Origin: Salinisphaera sp. UBA1666
GTDB taxonomy: Bacteria; Pseudomonadota; Gammaproteobacteria; Nevskiales; Salinisphaeraceae
Length of the DNA: 23,135 nucleotides
Direction of reading: 5' to 3'
Assembly (NCBI GenBank): GCA_002320455.1
Contig: DCKU01000108.1
Coordinates: 1-23,135, forward strand
Shown here: positions 15,481-23,069 of the stretch, one piece after another
Layout: every line of letters starts with the position of its first letter
Position numbering within the stretch: the first letter of the stretch is position 1
Made by a program: the position numbers and the translations under genes
The notes under the pieces: generated by a model
Database searches by the model: none
What the model saw: only the letters and a program-made list of their open reading frames with translations
Told to the model about the DNA's origin: nothing

Positions 15481-15540
15481 GGCAGACAATTTATGCGACC
15501 TCCGGGTCGGTATGCCGTTCACGCTGGAAGAGTCGATCGC

Positions 15541-16659
15541 ATGGCCAAGACAACCCCGCTATACGACGAACACGTTGCCCTGGGCGCCAAGCTGGTGGAT
15601 TTTGCCGGCTGGCAGATGCCGATCAACTACGGCTCGCAGATCGTCGAGCATCGCGCGGTGCGCGAAGACGCCGGCATGTTTGATGTCTCGCACATGCGCC
15701 CGGTGGACATATACGGCGCCGACGCACGGGCGTTCCTGCGCTATGTGCTGGCCAACGACGTGGCCAAGATCGATGAGGTGGGGCGTGCGCTCTATACCTG
15801 CATGCTCAATACCCACGGCGGCGTTCTGGATGATCTGATCGTCTATCACCTGGGCGAGCACTGGTATCGCATCGTAGTCAACGCAGCCACGGCCGAAAAA
15901 GATCGGGCCTGGCTGCATAGTCTGGCCCACGAATTCGATGTAACCGTCGAGGAGTTTCAGGACTCGGCCATCATCGCGGTCCAGGGCCCGGCCGCAGCAG
16001 ACAAGATCGCCGATGCGCTTGGCGAACATGCCGAGCGCGCGGCCGCTCTCAAGGCATTTCGCGGCTTCGCCGACGGCGACTGGTCGATCGGTCGAACCGG
16101 CTATACCGGCGAAGACGGCTATGAAATCGTCATGCCGGCCGACCAGGCGGTGGCGACCTGGCAAGCCCTCAAGAACGCAGGCGTGGCCCCGATTGGCCTT
16201 GGCGCGCGCGATACGCTGCGCCTGGAAGCCGGCCTGAATCTCTATGGCCAGGACATGGATGAAGACACGACCCCGCTAGAGTCCGGCCTGGGGTGGACGG
16301 TCGCATTCTCACCCGAAGATCGTCAGTTCATCGGCCGCGAGGCGCTGGAGCTGGCCCGTGAGCTGGCCGACGGCAAGAAGCTGGTGGGCCTGGTACTCGA
16401 CGAGCGCGGCGTGATGCGCCACGGCGCGGCGGTGCGGATCGCCGGCGACCAGGCAACGGCCGCAGCCGATGCGGCCGGCACGATTACCAGCGGCAGTTTC
16501 GGGCCTACGGTGCAGTGCTCGATCGCCATGGCCCGCGTGCCCAAAGACTGGGAGGGCGACGTCGAGGTGGCTCTGCGCCGTGACTGGAAGCCGGCCCGAA
16601 TCGTGTCTTATCCCTTCGTCCGTAAAGGCCGGTCTCGGATCGCCCCGAAAACGGATTAG
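15541..16659 (+). CDS. gcvT: glycine cleavage system aminomethyltransferase (T-protein)
   Basis: GcvT transfers the methylene unit from the aminomethyl-lipoyl group of GcvH to tetrahydrofolate and releases ammonia. The 372-residue protein has the N-terminal TPLYDEHVALGAKLVDFAGWQMPI, the folate-site motif GGVLDDLIVY (D97/D98) and RTGYTGEDGYEI, plus the C-terminal OB-like domain (GLVLDERGVMRHGA). The ATG at 15541 was chosen because family similarity begins at MAKTTPLYDEH and a GGAAGAG ribosome binding site lies 8-14 nt upstream. The frame is open back to 15463, but that is the riboswitch. First gene of the operon. Confidence 0.96.
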   Translation: MAKTTPLYDEHVALGAKLVDFAGWQMPINYGSQIVEHRAVREDAGMFDVSHMRPVDIYGADARAFLRYVLANDVAKIDEVGRALYTCMLNTHGGVLDDLIVYHLGEHWYRIVVNAATAEKDRAWLHSLAHEFDVTVEEFQDSAIIAVQGPAAADKIADALGEHAERAAALKAFRGFADGDWSIGRTGYTGEDGYEIVMPADQAVATWQALKNAGVAPIGLGARDTLRLEAGLNLYGQDMDEDTTPLESGLGWTVAFSPEDRQFIGREALELARELADGKKLVGLVLDERGVMRHGAAVRIAGDQATAAADAAGTITSGSFGPTVQCSIAMARVPKDWEGDVEVALRRDWKPARIVSYPFVRKGRSRIAPKTD

Positions 16660-16673
16660 CCCCCTGGGTCGAT

Positions 16674-16697
16674 GTCGGGCTCATCGAAAGAGCCGAC
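16674..16697 (+). other. intercistronic hairpin gcvT-gcvH
   Basis: GTCGGGCTC and GAGCCGAC pair over 8 bp with one bulged G and a loop of ATCGAAA. It has no U-run. It lies in the 74-nt gap before gcvH and may tune the mRNA stability or relative output of the small, abundant H-protein. Confidence 0.4.
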
Positions 16698-16733
16698 CGT
16701 CCCGTATAACCCCGCGTCGACAAGGAACACGTC

Positions 16734-17129
16734 ATGAGTGAAATCCCGAAGGATCTGTCTTACACCAAAACCCACGAGTGGATTGCCAACGACGGCGACG
16801 GCACCGTCACCGTGGGCATCACCGAATACGCTCAGGGCTCGCTGGGTGATCTGGTGTTCGTGGAGCTGCCCGAGGCCGGCACCAAGGTCTCGGCCGGTGA
16901 TGCCGTGGCCGTGGTGGAATCGGTCAAGGCGGCCTCGGATATCTACGCGCCGGTCGACGGTGAGATCGCCGAGGTCAATGAAGATCTCGACGAGTCGCCG
17001 GAACGGGTCAACGAAGATCCTTTCGGCCAAGGCTGGTTGTTCAAGATGGCGGTGTCCAACGCCGACGATCTGGACAGCCTGCTGGATGCTGCGGCCTACG
17101 GCGAGATCGTCGACGCCGAAGAGCAATGA
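16734..17129 (+). CDS. gcvH: glycine cleavage system H-protein (lipoyl carrier)
   Basis: GcvH carries the aminomethyl group on a lipoylated lysine between the P, T and L proteins. The 131-residue length and acidic composition are typical. The lipoyl site is VESVKAASDIYAP with K65, preceded by the GDLVFVELPE segment and followed by VNEDPFGQGWLFKM. A good AAGGA site lies 7 nt before the ATG. Lipoamide dehydrogenase (L-protein) is not in the window, as is normal because it is shared with other complexes. Confidence 0.97.
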   Translation: MSEIPKDLSYTKTHEWIANDGDGTVTVGITEYAQGSLGDLVFVELPEAGTKVSAGDAVAVVESVKAASDIYAPVDGEIAEVNEDLDESPERVNEDPFGQGWLFKMAVSNADDLDSLLDAAAYGEIVDAEEQ

Positions 17130-17135
17130 TCCGCC

Positions 17136-17183
17136 GGCGCCGGGGGCGCCGACCAGGCGCGCGCAATCGATGGGGTTGCGCGC
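17136..17183 (+). other. two intercistronic hairpins gcvH-gcvPA
   Basis: The 80-nt gap holds two stem-loops in a row. GGCGCC-GGG-GGCGCC (17136-17150) is the first. GCGCGCAA (17159-17166) with TTGCGCGC (17176-17183) around a 9-nt loop is the second. Neither is followed by a U-run, so mRNA stability or partial attenuation are the likely uses. Confidence 0.45.
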
Positions 17184-17209
17184 ATCGACTTCTCTAACGC
17201 GACTGTCTT

Positions 17210-18589
17210 ATGCCTTTCATCCCGCATACCGACCACGATATTCAGCAGATGCTTGCGGCTACCGGAGCCGACTCGATCGATGCGCTGTTTTCGGAGATCG
17301 ACCCGTCGCTGCGAGACGTAGATATCTCCGCGGTACCCGAGCGCGCCAGCGAGCAGGCGATTGCCCGCCTGATGCACGAACGCGCCAACCGGGATGCCGG
17401 CGGGCTGTGCTTCATTGGGGCCGGAGCCTACGAGCACCATATACCGGCAGCGGTGTGGGAGATCACCACCCGCGGCGAGTTTTATAGCGCTTATACGCCG
17501 TATCAGCCCGAGGCCAGCCAGGGCACGCTTCAGGTGGTCTACGAATATCAGTCGATGATGGCCGGGCTAACCGGCATGGATGTGGCCAACGCGTCGCTCT
17601 ACGACGGCGCCTCAGCCCTGGCAGAAGCCGTGCTGATGGCGGTCCGAGCCAATCGCAAGTCCAAGGCGGCGCGCATCCTCATGCCGGCCAGCGTGCATCC
17701 GTTCTATCGCGAGGTGGCCTACAACATCTGCAAGAACCAGCAGATCACCTTCGAAGCCATCGACTACGACTCGGCGACCGGCCTAGTCGATCGCGATCAG
17801 CTGGCGGCCTGGGCCGACGAAGACGTCACGGCGCTCGTGATCCCGCAGCCCAACTTCTTTGGCGCCATCGAGGACGTCGACAGCTTAACCGACTGGGCAC
17901 AGAACAACGGCGCGCTGGCCATCGGCGTCATTAACCCGGTGTCGCTGGCGTTGCTGAAGGCACCCGGCCAGTGGGGCCACGGCGAGGGCGCGGATATCGT
18001 GGTCGGCGAAGGCCAGCCGCTCGGCGCGCCCATGGCCGGCGGCGGGCCGTATTTTGGCATCCTGTGCTGTCGCAAGAAGCATGTGCGCCAGATGCCGGGC
18101 CGGGTGGTCGGCAAGACCACCGACATGGACGGCCGCGACGGCTATGTGCTGACGCTCCAACCGCGCGAGCAGCATATCCGTCGCTCCAAGGCCACCTCCA
18201 ACATCTGTACCAATCAGGGCCTGCTGGTCACGGCGGCGACCATCCACATGAGCCTGTTGGGCAACACCGGGCTGTATAACGTCGCCGCGACCTGTGCGGC
18301 CACCACGCGTGATCTCGTCAAGCGCCTGACCGCCATCGACGGCGTTGAGCGCGTCTTCGACTCGGCGTATTTCCACGAGTGCGCGCTCAAGCTGCCAGCG
18401 GCTGCGGCCGACGTGCTGGCCGAGTTGGCCGAACGAGACATCATCGGCGGGCTGGATCTGTCGCGCTTCTACGACGGCTATGAAAACACGATCCTCGTCT
18501 GTGCTACCGAGACCAAGACAGACGAAGACCTCGCAGCCTTCGCCGAGGCGCTGGGCGAGGTACTGGCCAAGCACAGCGAGGCCGCGTGA
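17210..18589 (+). CDS. gcvPA: glycine dehydrogenase (decarboxylating) subunit 1, P-protein alpha chain
   Basis: One half of the two-chain glycine decarboxylase, corresponding to the N-terminal half of the single-chain GcvP of E. coli. The 459-residue protein starts MPFIPHTDHDIQQML and contains the typical FIGAGAYEHHIPAAVWEITTRGEFYSAYTPYQPEASQGTLQ region given here in pieces: FIGAGAYEHH, YTPYQPEASQG and NASLYDGASA, plus SKATSNICTNQ. It does not carry the PLP lysine, which is on the other chain. A two-chain P-protein is common in Gram-positives and some gammaproteobacteria. Its partner gene is not adjacent: tpx lies between them, starting right at its stop codon. Confidence 0.95.
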   Translation: MPFIPHTDHDIQQMLAATGADSIDALFSEIDPSLRDVDISAVPERASEQAIARLMHERANRDAGGLCFIGAGAYEHHIPAAVWEITTRGEFYSAYTPYQPEASQGTLQVVYEYQSMMAGLTGMDVANASLYDGASALAEAVLMAVRANRKSKAARILMPASVHPFYREVAYNICKNQQITFEAIDYDSATGLVDRDQLAAWADEDVTALVIPQPNFFGAIEDVDSLTDWAQNNGALAIGVINPVSLALLKAPGQWGHGEGADIVVGEGQPLGAPMAGGGPYFGILCCRKKHVRQMPGRVVGKTTDMDGRDGYVLTLQPREQHIRRSKATSNICTNQGLLVTAATIHMSLLGNTGLYNVAATCAATTRDLVKRLTAIDGVERVFDSAYFHECALKLPAAAADVLAELAERDIIGGLDLSRFYDGYENTILVCATETKTDEDLAAFAEALGEVLAKHSEAA

Positions 18590-19098
18590 TGAGTGTGAGC
18601 ATTACACGTCGCGGCGAAGCGATGCAGGTCGTGGACGGTTTTCCAAAGCCGGGCGATACGCTGCCCGCGCTTTGTCTGACCGGCTCGGACCTGGTCGACG
18701 TTCGGCTTTCCGACTTCGCCGGAAAGACCAAGATATTCAATATCTTCCCGAGCCTGGACACCAAGACCTGTGCGTTGTCGGTCAAGCAGTTCAACGCCCG
18801 CGTAGCAGGCCTGGCCGACACGGTGTTGTTACAGGTCTCGGCGGATTTGCCGTTCGCACACAGTCGCTTCTGTGCTGCCGAAGGCCTGGATAACGGCGTC
18901 ACGCTGTCGATGATGCGCGACAAGACGTTTGCCCACGACTACGGCGTGCTGATCGAGTCCGGCTCCATGGCCGGGCTGACCGCGCGCGCCGTCATCGTGG
19001 CCGACGCCGAGAATCGTGTGACGCACGCCGAGCTCGTGCCCGAAATCGCTCAGGAACCGGACTACGAGGCTGCGATCGCCGCGGCCTCTCGCGGCTAG
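18589..19098 (+). CDS. tpx: thiol peroxidase (atypical 2-Cys peroxiredoxin)
   Basis: Tpx reduces hydrogen and lipid peroxides using thioredoxin. The 169-residue protein has the peroxidatic motif PSLDTKTCALSV with C61 and the resolving cysteine C95 in SRFCAAEGL, the same numbering as E. coli Tpx. It also has the family segments SADLPFAHSRF and GLTARAVIVAD. I chose the ATG at 18589, which overlaps the gcvPA stop as TGATG; a GTG one codon upstream (18586) is also possible. It is inserted between the two P-protein genes in the same orientation and with tight coupling to gcvPA, so it should be co-transcribed. Its role there may be to protect dithiol/lipoyl chemistry or to share a redox signal, which is inference. 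Confidence 0.95.
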   Translation: MSVSITRRGEAMQVVDGFPKPGDTLPALCLTGSDLVDVRLSDFAGKTKIFNIFPSLDTKTCALSVKQFNARVAGLADTVLLQVSADLPFAHSRFCAAEGLDNGVTLSMMRDKTFAHDYGVLIESGSMAGLTARAVIVADAENRVTHAELVPEIAQEPDYEAAIAAASRG

Positions 19099-19119
19099 AC
19101 CCGCCCATCGGTTCCCAGT

Positions 19120-19137
19120 CGCCGAGAGCGCTCGGCG
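19120..19137 (+). other. intercistronic hairpin tpx-gcvPB
   Basis: CGCCGAG (19120-19126) and CTCGGCG (19131-19137) form a perfect 7-bp stem with a 4-nt loop AGCG in the 59-nt gap. No U-run follows. It may mark an RNA-processing or stabilising element that keeps gcvPB output separate from tpx. Confidence 0.4.
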
Positions 19138-19157
19138 CCAAGCAGACGATAAAGACC

Positions 19158-20651
19158 ATGACCGAAAAACTGATCTTCGAACACAGCCGCCCCGACCGCC
19201 AGGCCGCGGCCCAGTTTCCGCACGCTGCACCGGCCATCGACGACCTGCCGGCAGGGGCGACGCGCACCACCGATCTCGGCCTACCCGAGGTCTCGGAGCT
19301 GGATGTGGTGCGTCACTACACCCGGCTGTCGCAGCAAAACTTTGCCATCGATACGCACTTCTACCCGCTGGGTTCGTGCACGATGAAGTACAACCCGCGA
19401 GCCTGTAATACGCTGGCCTCGCTACCGGGCTTTCTGGGCCGGCATCCGCTGGCCCCGGCCAGCCACGGCCAGGGGATGATGGCCTGCTTCTACGAGCTGC
19501 AGGAAATGCTCAAGACGGTGACTGGCATGGCCGGCGTATCGCTCACGCCCATGGCGGGTGCCCAGGGCGAATTCACGGGTGTGGCCATGATCAAGGCTTA
19601 CCACGAAGCCCGCGGCGACCACGAGCGCGACGAGATCCTGGTGCCCGAGGCCGCTCACGGCACGAATCCGGCCACCGCGGTCATGTGTGGCTGCAAGGTG
19701 GTCGAGATCCCGGCGGATGCCGATGGCGACGTCGACGTGGCTGCCCTGCGCGAGAAGGTCGGGCCCAAGACGGCCGGCATCATGCTCACCAATCCGTCTA
19801 CGCTGGGCGTGTTCGAGCAGGATATCCTGGAAATCTCCAAGATGATCCACGAAGCCGGCGGCCTGCTCTACTACGACGGCGCCAACCTCAACGCGATTCT
19901 GGGCAAGGCCCGGCCCGGAGACATGGGCTTCGACGTCATCCACATGAACCTGCACAAGACCTTTTCCACGCCACACGGCGGCGGTGGGCCGGGCTCCGGT
20001 GCGGTTGGCGTCGGCAAGCGCCTGCTGGACTTCATGCCCATTCCGGTGGTCGGCCGCGAAGGCGAGGGCAAGACAGCGACCTATCGTTGGCTGGACGAGC
20101 GTGACGTGCCACACACCATCGGCCGGCTGTCGGCATTCATGGGCAACGCCGGTGTGCTGCTGCGGGCTTATATTTATGCCCGGCTTTTGGGGCGCGAGGG
20201 CATGACGCGCGTTGCCGAGTTCGCCACGCTGAACTCCAATTATCTGATGGCGCGCCTGAAAGAGGCGGGCTTCGACGTGGCTTATCCGGATCGAAAAGCC
20301 AGCCACGAGTTCATCGTCACGCTCAAGCGCCAAAAGCAGGAGCTGGGTGTGGGTGCCGGCGATTTCGCCAAGCGCCTTCTCGACTACGGCTTCCACGCGC
20401 CTACGGTCTACTTCCCGCTGCTAGTGCCGGAATGCCTGCTCATCGAGCCGACCGAGACCGAGTCGCGTGAGAGCATCGACGGCTTCGTCGAGGCCATGGT
20501 CGCCATCTGGGAAGAAGCCAAGACGGACGCCAAGACCCTGACCGAGGCGCCGTTCAACCTGCCGGTGCGCCGACTTGACGAGGTCGCCGCGGCCAAGACG
20601 CTGGATCTGAAGTTCGAAGCCGAGACCGGCGACGCGCGCAGCGTTGCGTAA
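19158..20651 (+). CDS. gcvPB: glycine dehydrogenase (decarboxylating) subunit 2, P-protein beta chain
   Basis: The catalytic half of the two-chain glycine decarboxylase. It binds PLP through K267 in NLHKTFSTPHGGGGPG, and the glycine-rich run that follows is the phosphate-site signature. Other family segments are FYPLGSCTMKYNP (68-80), LTPMAGAQGE, AAHGTNPATA and YYDGANLNA. The 497-residue length is normal for subunit 2. The start ATG at 19158 has only a weak AAAGA-like ribosome binding site. Together with gcvPA it forms the P-protein, which decarboxylates glycine and loads the aminomethyl group onto GcvH. Confidence 0.96.
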   Translation: MTEKLIFEHSRPDRQAAAQFPHAAPAIDDLPAGATRTTDLGLPEVSELDVVRHYTRLSQQNFAIDTHFYPLGSCTMKYNPRACNTLASLPGFLGRHPLAPASHGQGMMACFYELQEMLKTVTGMAGVSLTPMAGAQGEFTGVAMIKAYHEARGDHERDEILVPEAAHGTNPATAVMCGCKVVEIPADADGDVDVAALREKVGPKTAGIMLTNPSTLGVFEQDILEISKMIHEAGGLLYYDGANLNAILGKARPGDMGFDVIHMNLHKTFSTPHGGGGPGSGAVGVGKRLLDFMPIPVVGREGEGKTATYRWLDERDVPHTIGRLSAFMGNAGVLLRAYIYARLLGREGMTRVAEFATLNSNYLMARLKEAGFDVAYPDRKASHEFIVTLKRQKQELGVGAGDFAKRLLDYGFHAPTVYFPLLVPECLLIEPTETESRESIDGFVEAMVAIWEEAKTDAKTLTEAPFNLPVRRLDEVAAAKTLDLKFEAETGDARSVA

Positions 20652-20699
20652 AGCCCGTCAGGTGGCGGCTTTCGACGCGGCCTATGCCTGAGTGATAAT

Positions 20700-20735
20700 A
20701 ACGCCCGTCCGGCGCGGCCGCCGGCCGGGCGTTTT
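20700..20735 (+). terminator. intrinsic terminator of the gcv operon
   Basis: AACGCCCG (20700-20707) and CGGGCGTT (20726-20733) form a perfect 8-bp outer stem; the GC-rich interior can pair further, and the right arm runs into TTTT. A weaker hairpin (AAAGCC 20650-20655 with GGCTTT 20667-20672) overlaps the gcvPB stop codon. The pair separates the gcv operon from deoC. Confidence 0.75.
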
Positions 20736-20784
20736 GATGTAAAGCACACCGCGCGCCCGCGGCCGAGCGCTATCGCTTGCCGCC

Positions 20785-20807
20785 AAGGCCCAACCTAAAG
20801 GCCCAAC
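20785..20807 (+). repeat. duplicated ribosome-binding-site decamer before deoC
   Basis: AAGGCCCAAC occurs twice (20785-20794 and 20798-20807) with CTA between. Each copy carries an AAGG Shine-Dalgarno-like core, and the second lies at a usable distance from the deoC ATG at 20811. It could be a standby site or a simple local duplication. Confidence 0.5.
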
Positions 20808-20810
20808 GTC

Positions 20811-21467
20811 ATGACCGACGCCCGAACCGCGCTCGCCGGCCGTATCGATCACACGCTGCTCAAACCTCAGGCCAGCCGCGCTCAAGTCGCCGCTTACTGT
20901 GATGAGGCCCGCCGACACGGCTTTGCAGCGGTATGCGTCAATCCCTGTCACGTGACCGAGGTCGCTACGCATCTGGCCGACAGCCCGGTCGCGACCTGTT
21001 CGGTCGTCGGGTTCCCGCTGGGCGCCAACACGTCCGATATCAAGGCCGCCGAGGCCCGCGCAGCCGTGGCCGACGGCGCCGACGAGATCGATATGGTGCT
21101 GGCCGTCGGCGCGCTGGTCGAAGGCGATGACGCATACGTCGCCGCCGATATCGCGGCGGTACGCCAAGCCTGTGCCACGGCCACACTCAAGATCATCATC
21201 GAGGCCTGCCTGTTGGACCACGCTGCCAAGCGCGCAGCCTGTCGCATCGCCCGCGAGGCCGGCGCAGACTTCGTCAAGACGTCGACCGGCTTTGCCGAGG
21301 GCGGGGCAACGGTGGCCGATATCGCACTCATGCACGCCGAGGTCGGCGGCGTGCTGGGCATCAAGGCCTCGGGCGGTATTCGCACTCGCGAAGCCGCCGA
21401 GGCGCTGATCGCGGCTGGCGCGACCCGTATCGGTGCCAGTAACGGCATCGCCCTGCTGGGCGATTGA
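20811..21467 (+). CDS. deoC: deoxyribose-phosphate aldolase
   Basis: DeoC splits 2-deoxyribose-5-phosphate into glyceraldehyde-3-phosphate and acetaldehyde, the last step of deoxynucleoside breakdown. The 218-residue class I aldolase has the Schiff-base lysine K156 in FVKTSTGF, the proton-relay lysine K185 in GIKASGGIR and the acidic D94 in DEIDMV. The N-terminal IDHTLLKP segment is also typical. It heads a nucleoside salvage cluster with a hydrolase gene 33 nt downstream and a Tsx-like porin after that. No promoter was confidently identified in the short gap after the gcv terminator. Confidence 0.96.
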   Translation: MTDARTALAGRIDHTLLKPQASRAQVAAYCDEARRHGFAAVCVNPCHVTEVATHLADSPVATCSVVGFPLGANTSDIKAAEARAAVADGADEIDMVLAVGALVEGDDAYVAADIAAVRQACATATLKIIIEACLLDHAAKRAACRIAREAGADFVKTSTGFAEGGATVADIALMHAEVGGVLGIKASGGIRTREAAEALIAAGATRIGASNGIALLGD

Positions 21468-21500
21468 CCGACAGCCATCGACGGGGACGGGGGAGCCCAT

Positions 21501-22442
21501 ATGACGCCACATCGCGTGATCGTGGACTGTGATCCGGGCCAGGATGATTTCATCAATCTGATGCTCATGGCCGGCGCGCCGGAGGTCTTTGACGTCGTGG
21601 CGGTTACCGCCGTGGCTGGCAACGTGGGCCTGGCGCTGACCGCCAACAACGCACGCCTGGCCTGTGACTGGGCCGGCTGGGCGACCGTGCCGGTGTATGC
21701 CGGCTGTGCCGCGCCGCTGATGCGGGGCTTGGCAACCGCCGAGCACGTCCATGGCACGACCGGCGTCGAGGGCCTTCCTCCGGCAGAGCCGGCGACGCCT
21801 CTGGAAGAGACCCACGCAGTGACGGCGCTCATCCATTGTTTACGAGGCGAGACCGCGCCGATCACGATCATCGCAACGGGCCCGCTGACCAATATCGCCA
21901 CGGCGCTGATCATGGCGCCGGATATCACCGACCGTATCGCTCAGATCGTGTTGATGGGCGGGGCCCGTGCGGCCGGCGGTAACATCACGCCGTCGGCAGA
22001 GTTCAACATGGCCGTGGACCCGCATGCCGCGGCCCGCGTGGCCGACTCGAGTATACCGCTGGTGGTCTTTGGCCTGGATGTGACCCATCAGTTGTGTATG
22101 ACGCCCGAGCGGCGCGCGCGTATCCGCGCGATCAACCAGCCCGTGGCGACCGTGGTGGCCGACATGCTCGATGCCTCCGCCCGGCGTCTGCCGGCCGGCG
22201 CGTCCCACGACGGACCGCCGCTGCATGACCCCTGTACCGCGCTCTATCTGATCGCGCCCGAGCTGTTCGAGCTGTCGTCCTGTGCCCTGGCCGTGGAGAC
22301 CGACAGCCCGTTGACCTATGGCCATACGTCGGTGGATCTGCACGGCGTGACCGAGCGCTCGCCCAATGCGCGCTGGGCCACGGCTATCGATGCCCCGGCC
22401 GCGTTCTTGCACATCGAAGACCGACTGGCCCGCCTGACCTGA
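21501..22442 (+). CDS. inosine-uridine-preferring nucleoside hydrolase family protein
   Basis: Enzymes of this family cleave ribonucleosides into base and ribose using a calcium ion. The 313-residue protein has the N-terminal calcium motif DCDPGQDD (D9, D11, D15, D16), a GNV segment (40-42), ATGPLTN (126-131 region), a GG..N.....EFN segment (FNM at 168-170) and the catalytic LHDP pair H242/D243. A strong GGGGGAG ribosome binding site precedes the ATG. Which of the RihA/B/C-type specificities it has cannot be read here. The residues after the motif (FINL instead of the common A-rich run) are slightly unusual. It lies between deoC and the Tsx-like gene, consistent with nucleoside use. Confidence 0.92.
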   Translation: MTPHRVIVDCDPGQDDFINLMLMAGAPEVFDVVAVTAVAGNVGLALTANNARLACDWAGWATVPVYAGCAAPLMRGLATAEHVHGTTGVEGLPPAEPATPLEETHAVTALIHCLRGETAPITIIATGPLTNIATALIMAPDITDRIAQIVLMGGARAAGGNITPSAEFNMAVDPHAAARVADSSIPLVVFGLDVTHQLCMTPERRARIRAINQPVATVVADMLDASARRLPAGASHDGPPLHDPCTALYLIAPELFELSSCALAVETDSPLTYGHTSVDLHGVTERSPNARWATAIDAPAAFLHIEDRLARLT

Positions 22443-22454
22443 CGTTTGTTGACG

Positions 22455-23069
22455 ATGCCCGATCGAATGTACGCGCGCGCCGGCGCCTGGTTGTTGTTGT
22501 TTTTTTTGGGGGCCTGCGCGATGTGGAGCGCTGGCGCGGCGGGCGAAGAAGGCGAGGCCGAGGCGCAGATCGAGGTGCCGGTCGGCGCGGCCAGTGATGG
22601 CCCGGATGACGCCTCGGGCGACAGCCCGTATCTGTCCGACTGGTTTCATCAGCAGGTCCAGATCATCGGCTCGCACAATATCCGTTTCGGGCCGCGTCCG
22701 GTCGACGATATCTACCTGGAATACGAGTTCTTCGGCACCAAGGGGCCGTTCGACCTCTATGGGTATATCGATTTCAACAAGATCTTCGGCGTCGGCAGCG
22801 ACTTCAACAGCGGCGTCTGGGACGGTGATGGCTCGCCGTTTTTCACCGAACTTCAGCCGCGCATGTCACTCGACAGGTTATTCAAGCGCGACTTCGGTAT
22901 TGGCCCGATCAAGGAATGGTTTGTCGCCACCGACTATATTCTAGACTTCGGCCAGAACCGCAGCAGCCGCCAGAACACGTTCTATGTAGGTCCGGGGGCG
23001 GCCATAGACACCCACTCGCCGGTCAATCTGGAAGTCAATTTCTTCTTTCGGCGCCAGTTTGCCTGCTAG
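22455..23069 (+). CDS. tsx: Tsx-like nucleoside-specific outer membrane channel, truncated
   Basis: The protein has a signal peptide (hydrophobic WLLLFFLGACAMW after a basic start). It then has strong Tsx hallmarks: SPYLSDWFHQQVQIIGSHN, RFGPRPVDDIYLEYEFFG, YGYIDFNKIFG, GSPFFTELQPRMSLD, GPIKEWFVATDYI, GQNRSSRQNTFYVG. Each has a counterpart in E. coli Tsx, which imports nucleosides across the outer membrane. Full Tsx proteins run to roughly 270-290 residues; this one stops at about 204 after NLEVNFFFRRQFAC, where the E. coli protein has several more beta strands. No other frame after the stop continues the family. The ATG at 22455 was chosen; a TTG at 22446 and an ATG at 22467 are alternatives. 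It is probably a disrupted gene. Confidence 0.8.
   Translation: MPDRMYARAGAWLLLFFLGACAMWSAGAAGEEGEAEAQIEVPVGAASDGPDDASGDSPYLSDWFHQQVQIIGSHNIRFGPRPVDDIYLEYEFFGTKGPFDLYGYIDFNKIFGVGSDFNSGVWDGDGSPFFTELQPRMSLDRLFKRDFGIGPIKEWFVATDYILDFGQNRSSRQNTFYVGPGAAIDTHSPVNLEVNFFFRRQFAC

Noticed and set aside
15463..15540. Upstream extension of gcvT
   Set aside because: It would translate the end of the glycine riboswitch; family similarity starts at 15541.
19422..20396. Minus-strand open frame of 324 codons opposite gcvPB
   Set aside because: Antisense shadow of a catalytic gene with an intact PLP motif.
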